64,000 bases of DNA from Pseudoalteromonas shioyasakiensis (GTDB taxonomy: Bacteria; Pseudomonadota; Gammaproteobacteria; Enterobacterales; Alteromonadaceae), in NCBI GenBank assembly GCA_013391845.1, contig CP058414.1:1536501-1600500 (forward strand), given 5' to 3'. The notes beneath the pieces were generated by a model. That model worked only from the letters and a program-made list of their open reading frames with translations, was not told the DNA's origin and ran no database searches. Below, in pieces: positions 9,004 to 16,970 of the stretch (within the stretch, counting starts at the first letter, position 1; every line of letters starts with the position of its first letter). A program made the translations under genes and the position numbers.

Positions 9004-9382
9004 TAAAAAATGTCCTGGTATGAAACGTTCATTTGAACGATGTGAGCGCTTTCTCGCTGATAATAATAAGTCAGCGGCATTCTTTGTCGCTGCACTTGCA
9101 TTTCGTGATAGGCTTGAAGCAGTTTATGCGGTTTACCTACTCCAATGTGGGCATGAACTTTGCCGTTCATTTGGAGTTAAAGCAAAACTTAATGAGTTAC
9201 AGCGATTGAATTTACTCTGCTCGCATGATTTAGAATTATTTTCTCGAGCATTAAGCGCCATAGAAAAATTTGAAAATGACGTTTTATGGACAGTTACGGA
9301 TGTTGATTGTTCTTCTTTAGATTTAGTACTGGAAGCTGCGAAAATCGCAGACAGGCTAAGAAAATCAAATCTTGAAGGTTAA
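8990..9382 (+). CDS. Small helical protein of unknown function
   Basis: About 130 residues with no family that I recognise. It is mostly helical with five cysteines in roughly 100 residues (a CP near the start, ERCERF, LLQCGHELC, LLCSHD and DVDCSS), spaced irregularly rather than as a zinc or iron-sulfur motif. The ATG at 8990 overlaps the FAD oxidoreductase by 14 bases. An upstream TTG at 8972 and a downstream ATG at 9020 are alternative starts. The stop is separated from the neuC start by one base. Such tight coupling on both sides suggests it is a subunit or partner of one of these enzymes. Confidence 0.6.
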   Translation: MQQDNKKCPGMKRSFERCERFLADNNKSAAFFVAALAFRDRLEAVYAVYLLQCGHELCRSFGVKAKLNELQRLNLLCSHDLELFSRALSAIEKFENDVLWTVTDVDCSSLDLVLEAAKIADRLRKSNLEG

Positions 9383-9383
9383 A

Positions 9384-10583
9384 ATGAGCCTTATGGAGAA
9401 CAAACAAATCCAGGCGCTACCCAAAGTTATGCTAGTGACGACTTCACGAGCTGAGTTTGGTCTGTTTTATTGGCTCATAAAAGAGCTAGAATCAAGTGAT
9501 TCAGTAGAATTTCAACTTGTCGTTACAGGTAATCATCTGGTACCGGAACAAGGTTATACAGTCGCTGAAATTGAGTCTGAAGGTTTACCAATCGCAGAAA
9601 AAATTGACATCATTATTGCTGGGAGCAGTGCTGCTGCTAAAGCTAAATCATCAGCTTTAGGGATGATGAGCTTTACTGATATATTTTCTCGTAGGCAGCC
9701 AGATTTGGTAATCGTAATGGGTGATAGATATGAGCTATTAGGAATAGTATCTGCTGCGGCATTGATGTCAATTCCTGTAGCGCACTTTTCTGGTGGTGAA
9801 ATTACAGCAGGTGTTGTTGATGATATTGTTAGGCACGCACTAACAAAGCTTTCGTACCTCCACTTTGTGACTCATGAAAGGCATCGGAAAAGAGTCATTC
9901 AACTAGGGGAGAGTCCAGAAAGAGTCTTTAACGTTGGTGAACCGGGGTTAGAGCACCTCTTTAAAACACCATTACTCAATAGAGAAGAATTATCGAAAAG
10001 TATAGGTTACTCATTAACTGAAAAGTTTATGCTCTTTACTTTTCATCCTGTTTCTTCAGATTGTTCTTTAAATCCTGCTGAGCAACTTCGAGAAGTTCTA
10101 AAAGCACTAGCACATCATGATAATTATCAAGTTTTGATGACATATCCTAATACGGATGAGGGAAGTGATTGCTTATTACCTCTACTTAGAGATTTTGAAT
10201 CAAAAAATGCTAATAGGGTTAAGCTTGTCCCATCGCTTGGCTTTAGGCGATACCTTTCGGCTCTAAAGCATTGTCAGCTTGTTATTGGTAATTCATCCAG
10301 TGGACTTGTTGAAGCCCCATGTTATGGAAAAGCTACAGTCAATATAGGTTCAAGACAGGATGGAAGGCTGAGAGGGGTAAACGTTATTGATTGTGATGTA
10401 TATTATAGAGAAATTGTTGACGCAGTTGCTAAAGCTTTGACTCCACAGCATCAATTAATCGCAAGAAATGGCAGTAACCCATATGGTGATGGTAAAACGG
10501 TTGGTAAAGTAATTGAAATAATTAATAAACTTAAGTTCCCATTGCCGAAAATTAAAAGTTTTTATGATCTTGAGGATTTATGA
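9384..10583 (+). CDS. neuC: Hydrolysing UDP-sugar 2-epimerase (NeuC/LegG)
   Basis: This enzyme removes the nucleotide and inverts C2 of an N-acetylated NDP-sugar; in the legionaminic route it releases 2,4-diacetamido-2,4,6-trideoxymannose. The N-terminal TTSRAEFGLF, TGNHLVPEQG, IVMGDRYELLG and HFSGGEITAG segments are the family landmarks, and GNSSSGLVEAP near the C-terminus forms the nucleotide pocket. ATG codons at 9384 and 9393 are both possible; 9384 is used here and gives 399 residues, a normal length. It overlaps neuB by four bases. The presence of a hydrolysing epimerase rather than PseG points to a legionaminic or neuraminic product. Confidence 0.88.
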   Translation: MSLMENKQIQALPKVMLVTTSRAEFGLFYWLIKELESSDSVEFQLVVTGNHLVPEQGYTVAEIESEGLPIAEKIDIIIAGSSAAAKAKSSALGMMSFTDIFSRRQPDLVIVMGDRYELLGIVSAAALMSIPVAHFSGGEITAGVVDDIVRHALTKLSYLHFVTHERHRKRVIQLGESPERVFNVGEPGLEHLFKTPLLNREELSKSIGYSLTEKFMLFTFHPVSSDCSLNPAEQLREVLKALAHHDNYQVLMTYPNTDEGSDCLLPLLRDFESKNANRVKLVPSLGFRRYLSALKHCQLVIGNSSSGLVEAPCYGKATVNIGSRQDGRLRGVNVIDCDVYYREIVDAVAKALTPQHQLIARNGSNPYGDGKTVGKVIEIINKLKFPLPKIKSFYDLEDL

Positions 10584-11602
10584 ATAGTGTCAAAATAATT
10601 GCAGAGATAGGTGTAAATCACAATGGTAGCTTGGAGCTAGCTAAACAATTGATTGATCTTGCAGTTGAAGCAAAAGTTGACTTTGTTAAGTTTCAAACTT
10701 TTAAATCAGAAGCCGTTATCTGTAAAAATGCAGAAAAAGCTGAATACCAGAAAAATAATACTGGGTGTGGAGATAGTCAGTTAGACATGGTGAAGAAGTT
10801 AGAGTTAACTTTTGAACAGCATAGAGAGCTCAAAAAGTATGCCGAATCTAAAGGAAGCCAATACCTAAGTACACCTTTTGATCTTGAAAGCTTGAGTTTT
10901 TTACTGGATCTTGGCCTTAAAACAATAAAGATTCCTTCAGGGGAAATCACGAATTATTTTTTATTGACGGAAGTTGCTAAGCATGAAGTTAATATTATTT
11001 TATCTACTGGGATGTCAACAATAGATGAGATATGTCATGCTGTTAGGATTCTGAAATTTAATAATAAAATAAAAGAAATTACAGTGTTGCATTGTAACAC
11101 TCAATACCCAACTCCTTATCATGATGTTAATCTAGCAGCAATGAAAACTATGGCAGATAAGCTTGGTTGTAAAGTGGGTTATTCTGACCATACTTTGGGC
11201 ACGGAAGTGTCAGTAGCAGCTGTCGCTCTTGGGGCTTGTGTTATAGAAAAGCATTTTACATTATCACGCTTGTTACCTGGGCCAGATCATTCTGCATCAA
11301 TTGAACCGTGCGAGTTAAGGAGTATGGTAAAGGAAATTCGAAATATCGAGAAGGCAATTGGTAAGCCTGAAAAAGTAATTACATCTAGCGAAGTGAATAA
11401 CATAAACATCGCACGCAAATTCCTTGTAGCGTCTAGGTCAATTTTAGCTGGACAAGAGTTTAGCTTAGAAGATTTTAGCGCTAAGCGTACTGGAGTTGGT
11501 GGTATATCCCCCATGTTGGTAAAAAATCTAGTGGGTAAGATAGCAAAACATAACTATAAAATTGATGATGTTATCCAACACTCTGAGAACGATTCAAAGT
11601 GA
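10580..11602 (+). CDS. neuB: Nonulosonic acid synthase (NeuB/LegI family)
   Basis: This enzyme condenses the free mannosamine-type sugar with phosphoenolpyruvate to give the nine-carbon acid. AEIGVNHNGSLELAKQLI at the N-terminus, KFQTFKSEAV, STPFDLESL, IPSGEITNY, STGMST, GYSDHTLG and IEKHFTL appear in the NeuB order, forming a TIM barrel. The C-terminal 60 residues (SRSILAGQEF to KIAKHNYKI) form the antifreeze-like SAF domain. The 340-residue length is normal. It overlaps neuC upstream and the DegT-like gene downstream by four bases each. I favour a LegI assignment because of the dehydratase and LegC-type genes nearby. Confidence 0.9.
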   Translation: MNSVKIIAEIGVNHNGSLELAKQLIDLAVEAKVDFVKFQTFKSEAVICKNAEKAEYQKNNTGCGDSQLDMVKKLELTFEQHRELKKYAESKGSQYLSTPFDLESLSFLLDLGLKTIKIPSGEITNYFLLTEVAKHEVNIILSTGMSTIDEICHAVRILKFNNKIKEITVLHCNTQYPTPYHDVNLAAMKTMADKLGCKVGYSDHTLGTEVSVAAVALGACVIEKHFTLSRLLPGPDHSASIEPCELRSMVKEIRNIEKAIGKPEKVITSSEVNNINIARKFLVASRSILAGQEFSLEDFSAKRTGVGGISPMLVKNLVGKIAKHNYKIDDVIQHSENDSK

Positions 11603-12579
11603 AAATATTTGGGGGAGAGATAGGCATTCCTGAGCAGCATACAGAGATTTTCGCTTCAGGACGGAGTTCTTTGAGGCGTATTTTAAGCTGTTTTGAACAA
11701 GGTAGGAAAATTTTACTACCAGATTTTTTGTGCCCTATCGTTTTTGATGAGTGCAATCGTTTTGCTGCTTCAATTGAGTTTTATTCAGTCTTACCTGAAT
11801 ATAAAGTCGATTGGCAAAACTTGCCCTTGGAGAATTTCGATATTTTGTATGTGGTGCACTATTTTGGGTTCGTTACAGAACTTCCCAGTGATTTACCAGA
11901 AGACTTAGTTATTATTCATGACTGTGTTTTTTTACCTTGGATTGATCCTGTATTTTCTTCATTACCAAACCACCAGATAGGATTTACTAGCTTTCGCAAA
12001 ATTCTCCCAATTGTAGAAGGGAGCTTATTAGTTTCGACAAGAGCTTTACCGGCTTTTGATAGTGATACGCGATTCTCAGTAAATGAGTTTAGTAAAGCCA
12101 AGTTTGAGGGAGCAAAGTATAAGGCACATTATCAAGCTTCAAAACAAAAAAATTCTGAGAGTGAGGAGCTATATTTAAGTCTACTAGCAGAAGGTGAGAG
12201 TCTGATTAATGGGGGAAGAGATATTGAGACTGTTTCAAAAAGTTATGTTGCAAATATCTCCAATTGTATGGGCTTAAGTCTAAAAGGTTTAAATGATAGG
12301 CAGCATAGATTTACAAAGGTTCAAACTATTCTAGAGCAAACTAAACAAAGCCCCATTTTTCCTAGCTTTTATCCTGTGAAAGTTCTTAATGCAGCGTCAG
12401 TCCGCATGAAATTAGCCTCTCAACGTATATATCTACCGCACTTTTGGCCATTAAATGATAGTTATTTAGGGGTTGGGATGAAACAATTTAATAATTTATT
12501 GTTTATTCCTCTCGCGCCGGAGCATGATATTGGCTTGTTTAATCAATTATTAGAGGTCGTCTCAGAGCATGTTTGTTAA
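11599..12579 (+). CDS. DegT-like PLP fold protein, function unknown
   Basis: A 326-residue protein with a degenerate fold-type I aminotransferase pattern: ASGRSSLRRIL (phosphate cup), LLPDFLCPIVFDE, FDILYVVHYFG, an aspartate in IIHDCVF (about residue 108, pyridine nitrogen contact) and SFRKILPIVEGS with a candidate PLP lysine near residue 134. It is shorter and more divergent than LegC or DegT sugar aminotransferases. GTG start with a four-base overlap to neuB. It could add a second amino group to a nonulosonate precursor or an acyl substituent, or be a non-catalytic relative. The fold is reasonably clear; the reaction is not. Confidence 0.6.
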   Translation: MKIFGGEIGIPEQHTEIFASGRSSLRRILSCFEQGRKILLPDFLCPIVFDECNRFAASIEFYSVLPEYKVDWQNLPLENFDILYVVHYFGFVTELPSDLPEDLVIIHDCVFLPWIDPVFSSLPNHQIGFTSFRKILPIVEGSLLVSTRALPAFDSDTRFSVNEFSKAKFEGAKYKAHYQASKQKNSESEELYLSLLAEGESLINGGRDIETVSKSYVANISNCMGLSLKGLNDRQHRFTKVQTILEQTKQSPIFPSFYPVKVLNAASVRMKLASQRIYLPHFWPLNDSYLGVGMKQFNNLLFIPLAPEHDIGLFNQLLEVVSEHVC

Positions 12580-13558
12580 TTTTTATGTCGCTAAAAATTG
12601 GTTTGAGGGGCTCTCAGGTGAATATAGGTATCCAACTATTGATCCTGAATATATCCAGCTAGAAACAATATTTAATCCCAAACGAGAAGCAATTTATTAT
12701 TTAGTTGAAAGCGGAGATAAGTTTTATTACGTCGCTGGATACTTGACTTACAGTGATAATGGAATTATTGATTTTGAGACCCCTAGAGGATATGGGGGGG
12801 TAGTAACAAACATTAAAGAGATGACTGAGCTTGAAAAGTTGCAAAGTAAGTGTGGGTTAAGCTTTAAAGAGCGAGGAGTGTTATGTGGTTTTATTAGAAA
12901 TATTCCTATCTTAAACAACCATACAAAAACGTCTCTCAGGAGTTGGCGCGATAGGTCTACACTTCTTATTGACCTTGAGAACCCTGATTTATTGCAAAGC
13001 TATAAAGTTAGAGCCAGAACTGCAGTAAAGAAAGCGAAAAAGTCAGGTGTTGTTATTCATGAAGCTAACAGCACAGCGCAATGGCAAGAATTTGCTTCTC
13101 TTTATGCAAATCGTATGGCAGAGCTAAATGCTAGCAGCGAATACTGTTATGACATAGATTATTTCTCGGAATTAGAAAAGCTTAGCAGTGCATCTTTAAT
13201 ATTAGCGTACCTTGACGGTAAACTGATAAGCGGCTGTGTAATACTCAAGTGTGGAAATTATTCAGAATATTATTTATCTGCATCGAGTAAATGTGGAATG
13301 AAATATGCTTCAACTCAGGCGTGTTTGCACTATTCGGCACAAATGAGCCGGGAGAATGGAGCTAAATTCATGCATTTAGGTGGCGGATTAAGTGATAGCG
13401 AAAATGATTCTCTCTATTTTTTTAAATCTGGGTTTACAGATAAGCATTTGGACTTTTTTGTGAGTAGTTGGATATTCGATGGTGAAAGCTATCGGGTTCT
13501 AAAAGAGAAGTATAAAGCGCAAGTAAAAACTGTTAACAGGGTAATTTTTTACAGGTGA
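12569..13558 (+). CDS. FemAB/GNAT-like acyltransferase
   Basis: A 329-residue protein of the FemAB/GNAT superfamily, which transfers amino-acyl or acyl groups to amines. The C-terminal half is the recognisable part: LEAYLDGKLISG-like segment (LAYLDGKLISGCVIL), YYLSASS, ACLHYSAQMSRENGAKFMHLGGG and FFKSGF. These are also found in FemAB-like proteins of polysaccharide and exosortase clusters. No dedicated LegH acetyltransferase is visible elsewhere in the island, so this gene is a candidate for N-acylation of the nonulosonate or its precursor. A tract of seven G at 12794-12800 encodes part of GYGGVV. It overlaps the preceding gene by 11 bases. Confidence 0.65.
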   Translation: MFVNFYVAKNWFEGLSGEYRYPTIDPEYIQLETIFNPKREAIYYLVESGDKFYYVAGYLTYSDNGIIDFETPRGYGGVVTNIKEMTELEKLQSKCGLSFKERGVLCGFIRNIPILNNHTKTSLRSWRDRSTLLIDLENPDLLQSYKVRARTAVKKAKKSGVVIHEANSTAQWQEFASLYANRMAELNASSEYCYDIDYFSELEKLSSASLILAYLDGKLISGCVILKCGNYSEYYLSASSKCGMKYASTQACLHYSAQMSRENGAKFMHLGGGLSDSENDSLYFFKSGFTDKHLDFFVSSWIFDGESYRVLKEKYKAQVKTVNRVIFYR

Positions 13559-13561
13559 TAT

Positions 13562-14222
13562 ATGGCTTGGAATAATGTTTGGGAGCAAGTGTTTTCTTCT
13601 CAAGAGTGGGGTAAATACCCAGGAGAAGATGTTATACGTTTTGTAGCGCGCAATTTTTATAATTTAAAAGATAGGCGAAGTGTTAAAATACTTGAAATTG
13701 GCAGCGGACCTGGTGCCAATTTATGGTTTTTGGCCCGAGAAGGGTTTAACGTATATGCAATAGAAGGCTCTGAAACTGCTGTAAAGCAATCTAAAAATCG
13801 TCTCAACAATGAGGTTCCTGGGTGGGCTGGAGAGATAACAGTTGGTGATTTCTCATCCCTACCGTATGAATCTGATTTTTTTGATGCAGTAATTGATATT
13901 GAAGCTGTAACCCACAACCCATTTATCGAGTCTAAGCAAATATACAAAGAAGTGCACCGAGTACTTAAAGCCGGCGGAAAGTTATATTCTCGTACATTTG
14001 CTAAGGGAACGATAGGTGATGGTTTCTGGTGAATTAATTAGTAAAGATTGTTATTTACCCGAGGAAGGTCCGATGGCAGGGAAAGGGCCAACTCGATTTA
14101 CCCATGAAGATGATATAAAAGTGTTATTAAGCCCTTTTTCTAATGTGAGTTATGGTGCAATAAGTCGCGAAGAGGAGGGAGTATTAATCACTAAAGAATG
14201 GTGTATTACAGCAATAAAGTAA
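13562..14222 (+). pseudogene. SAM-dependent methyltransferase interrupted by a +1 frameshift
   Basis: The first frame (13562-14032) encodes a class I methyltransferase N-terminus with ILEIGSGPGANLWFLAREG (SAM motif I), an acidic motif II and VHRVLKAGGKLYSRTF. It ends prematurely at TGA 14030. The rest, GELISKDCYLPEEGPMAGKG to TKEWCITAIK, continues in the next frame to 14222. Removing one T from the TTT at 14023-14025 restores GDGSGELISK and a full-length protein of about 219 residues with no other defect. This is a fresh inactivating mutation, a sequencing error or, less likely, a programmed shift. A methyltransferase fits O-methylation of a flagellin glycan, as reported for Shewanella. Confidence 0.78.
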
Positions 14223-14234
14223 GGGGTATCAATT

Positions 14235-15278
14235 ATGAATGATGGTTGGACCAAGTCTATTTTACCACTTCCAGCAACAATGCAAGATGCTATAAAAACA
14301 TTAAATGAATCGTCTATTAAGTTAGTTTGCTTGACGAATGCTCATGGAGAGTTGAAGGGAGTAATTACTGATGGTGATATCCGTCGTGCAATTGTTTCCG
14401 GTAAAGGGTTAAGTACACCAGTTGTTGAGTTTATGTGCGAAACACCTATCACAATAAGTCCACAAGACAGCAGAATGTCTAGGAAAAAGGCATTCGAACA
14501 CCACAAGTTACTATATATTCCAATAATCAGTTCACAAAATAAGGTGATCGATATTGAAATTTCTCAGTCAGTTACCACTTTAACACAAAGCAATACAGTG
14601 TTTTTGATGGCTGGGGGTTATGGTACTAGATTACGGCCGCTAACAGAAGAATGTCCTAAGCCGCTGCTCAAAGTTGGCTCTAAACCTATATTGGAAACGA
14701 TAATCGAAAGTTTTGTGAATTACGGTTTCCAAGAATTTAAAGTATCGGTCCACTACTTAGCTGACCAGATCAAAGATTATTTTCAGGATGGTCTTAAGTT
14801 TGGCGTGGATATTGGTTACGTTGAGGAATCTAAACCATTAGGTACTGCAGGTGCATTAAGTTTGTTGCCAACACAAACGGATCCATTAATTCTAATGAAT
14901 GGTGATTTGTTGACTAAAGTTGATTTCAAAGAACTGCTAACTTATCACCTAAATGAACAAGCTCAAATCACTATGTGTGTTCGAGAATATGAATATCAAG
15001 TGCCTTATGGTGTTATTAACGTAGAAAATAATCAGGTAAAAGAGATAATTGAAAAGCCTATTGAGAAGTACTTCGTAAACGCGGGGATATATGTGCTCTC
15101 TCCAGAGGTTGTCAATTCGTTAGAAAAAGGATTTTATAAGGATATGCCAGATCTTATTAATGAATACTTAGACAAGGGAGAAAAGGTAGCACTATTCCCT
15201 ATACATGAATACTGGCTTGATATTGGTCGAATGGCTGATTTTGAGCGAGCTCAAATTGATTTTTTACATAACTTCTAG
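14235..15278 (+). CDS. ptmE: CBS-domain sugar nucleotidyltransferase (PtmE-like)
   Basis: A two-part protein: a CBS pair at about residues 8-115 (with GVITDGDIRRAIVSG) followed by an NTP-transferase domain whose GGYGTRLRPLTEECPKP motif lies at about residues 127-152. This domain order is that of PtmE, which in Campylobacter jejuni supplies the GDP-activated glucosamine used for legionaminic acid. Later landmarks are LMNGDLLTK, YGVINVENNQVKEIIEKP and YWLDIGRM. The 347-residue length fits. It follows the broken methyltransferase by 12 bases with a GGGG ribosome site. Nucleotide specificity is inferred from the family and the co-occurrence with ptmF and ptmA-like genes. Confidence 0.83.
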   Translation: MNDGWTKSILPLPATMQDAIKTLNESSIKLVCLTNAHGELKGVITDGDIRRAIVSGKGLSTPVVEFMCETPITISPQDSRMSRKKAFEHHKLLYIPIISSQNKVIDIEISQSVTTLTQSNTVFLMAGGYGTRLRPLTEECPKPLLKVGSKPILETIIESFVNYGFQEFKVSVHYLADQIKDYFQDGLKFGVDIGYVEESKPLGTAGALSLLPTQTDPLILMNGDLLTKVDFKELLTYHLNEQAQITMCVREYEYQVPYGVINVENNQVKEIIEKPIEKYFVNAGIYVLSPEVVNSLEKGFYKDMPDLINEYLDKGEKVALFPIHEYWLDIGRMADFERAQIDFLHNF

Positions 15279-15286
15279 GGATTATT

Positions 15287-16276
15287 TTGAAAGTTTTAGT
15301 CTCTGGATATGGTGGTATAGCAAAACGTCATATCAAAAATTTAATGTCTCTAGTTAATGTTGAACTCATGGTAGTAGTTCGTCAAAGTGAAATGGATTTG
15401 GAACAAGAATACGGCGTCCCTATTTTTGTCTATCAAAGCTTTGAACAGGCATTGGAAGAACACATATTTGACCTTGCACTAATTTGTTCGCCAGCTTCAG
15501 AGCACTTTAAACAAGCCTGTATGCTTTTTCAGCTAGGTGTTCCTTGTTTTATTGAAAAACCTGTGTGTTTAAATTCAAAAGAAGCAAAAGAGCTATTGAA
15601 GTCATATAAATTGAACCCCGTTCCAGCATTGATTGGCTATGATTTGAGATACACTGAAGGTTATCTAAAGGTTAGCAAAATTTTGTCTGAATTGCGGCTA
15701 GGAACTATTTGGCGTTTATCAGTAGATGTGGGGCAATACTTACCTGATTGGCGACCCAATAAACCGTACCAAACTTGCGTATCTGCACAAAAAAAATTAG
15801 GCGGTGGTGTCTTAAGAGAGCTTAGTCATGAACTAGATTATTTAGTAGGTTTATTTGGATTAAAGCTAGATGATTTGAGTGTTCTTAAACGTAATCATTC
15901 TAATCTTGAGATGGATTGTGAGAATGAAGTAATAATTTTGAGTTTGGCATCAATCGAAAGTCAATTCCCTAAGGTTAGCTTAAACCTCAAAATGGACATG
16001 CTTTCCAGAAAACCTTTTCGTGTTTTGAAAGTAAGTGGAACTGAGGGGGAGTTAGTATGGGATTTGATAGCCCAGCAGATCATTGTTTTTCAGGCAGGAG
16101 TTGAGGAGACAATATCTACTTTTGATTCCACTGATCAGCCATATTTGCGTATGCTAAAAGACTTTATTGACAGAGTTGTTAACTCAAAATGTGATTCAGG
16201 TACCTTAAAACAAGGTATAAGAGTTATGGAATTGATTGAACAGGTTGAAAAAGAGGGAATACAGATCAGTGGCTAG
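15287..16276 (+). CDS. ptmF: Gfo/Idh/MocA oxidoreductase (PtmF-like)
   Basis: A 329-residue NAD(P)-dependent oxidoreductase. The N-terminal VSGYGGIAKRHIKNL is the Rossmann motif, ICSPASEH and FIEKPVCLN are family landmarks (the latter with the EKP lysine), and GGGVLRELSHELDYL carries the downstream catalytic-type histidine. In Campylobacter, PtmF and PtmA act together with PtmE in providing the glucosamine precursor for legionaminic acid, and all three occur here. The TTG start is supported by an AGGG ribosome site eight bases ahead. A run of eight A at 15789-15796 is within the frame. It overlaps the cytidylyltransferase gene by eight bases. Confidence 0.78.
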   Translation: MKVLVSGYGGIAKRHIKNLMSLVNVELMVVVRQSEMDLEQEYGVPIFVYQSFEQALEEHIFDLALICSPASEHFKQACMLFQLGVPCFIEKPVCLNSKEAKELLKSYKLNPVPALIGYDLRYTEGYLKVSKILSELRLGTIWRLSVDVGQYLPDWRPNKPYQTCVSAQKKLGGGVLRELSHELDYLVGLFGLKLDDLSVLKRNHSNLEMDCENEVIILSLASIESQFPKVSLNLKMDMLSRKPFRVLKVSGTEGELVWDLIAQQIIVFQAGVEETISTFDSTDQPYLRMLKDFIDRVVNSKCDSGTLKQGIRVMELIEQVEKEGIQISG

Positions 16277-16970
16277 AATCTTTGTAATAACATTTGCTAG
16301 AGAGGGATCAAAAGGCATAAAGGGAAAAAATATCAAGCACATGAATGGTAAACCATTACTTGCATATAGTATTGACTTGGCAAAAAAGATACCAACAGTA
16401 CACGATATTTTTGTTTCTACAGATGGTACGGAAATTGCTGAAATTGCACGTGAATATGGTGCTGAAGTTATAATCAGGCCTGCTGAATTAGCAAGTGATA
16501 GTGCTAACGAATGGGATGCATGGCAACATGCCATTAAATATTTGAAGGCGAACTTTGGCATGCATGATGATGATCTATTGTTAAGTTTACCATGTACGTC
16601 TCCTCTAAGAAGTTTGCCAGATATTAATAAATTAATAGAAGAGTTCAAAGATTCTTCTAGTGATCTTGCGTTGTGCATCACAGAATCTGCAAGAAACCCT
16701 TATTTTAACATGGTTAATGCTGATAATAATGGAATTGTTAACTTGGTTTGTGATGCAGGAAAGTTTCACCGCAGGCAAGATGTACCGAAAGTCTATGATA
16801 TTACAACCGTGGGTTATTTGACGACAGCTAGGTTTATATCATCAGCAAATGGAGTCCTTTCAGGTAAAACGCTGGGTGTCGTTGTTCCTCGAGCGAGCAG
16901 TATTGACATAGATGAACAATTGGACTTTGATTTTGCAGAATTATTGCTAAAAAAGCGGGAACAAATATGA
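16269..16970 (+). CDS. ptmB: CMP-nonulosonate synthetase (LegF/PtmB/NeuA family)
   Basis: This enzyme activates the nonulosonic acid with CTP, giving the donor used by the Maf transferase. ITFAREGSKGIKGKNIKHMNGKPLLAYSI is the diagnostic N-terminal motif, followed by DIFVSTDGTEIAEIA, LLSLPCTSPLR and FHRRQDVPKVYDIT. I place the start at GTG 16269, which has a GAGGG ribosome site and makes the protein begin RIFVITFAREGS after the initiator and alanine; the longer frame from 16236 adds an atypical N-terminus overlapping the previous gene. The resulting 233 residues are normal for the family. It overlaps the next gene by four bases. Confidence 0.88.
   Translation: MARIFVITFAREGSKGIKGKNIKHMNGKPLLAYSIDLAKKIPTVHDIFVSTDGTEIAEIAREYGAEVIIRPAELASDSANEWDAWQHAIKYLKANFGMHDDDLLLSLPCTSPLRSLPDINKLIEEFKDSSSDLALCITESARNPYFNMVNADNNGIVNLVCDAGKFHRRQDVPKVYDITTVGYLTTARFISSANGVLSGKTLGVVVPRASSIDIDEQLDFDFAELLLKKREQI

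Noticed and set aside
4446..11602. Pseudaminic acid (PseB/C/G/I) pathway
   Set aside because: There is a NeuC-type hydrolysing epimerase instead of PseG, a LegC-type aminotransferase and PtmE/F/A-like genes, and the synthase reads as NeuB/LegI.
15789..15796. Run of eight A in ptmF as a phase-variation tract
   Set aside because: A-runs of this length are common in AT-rich DNA and the frame is intact through it.
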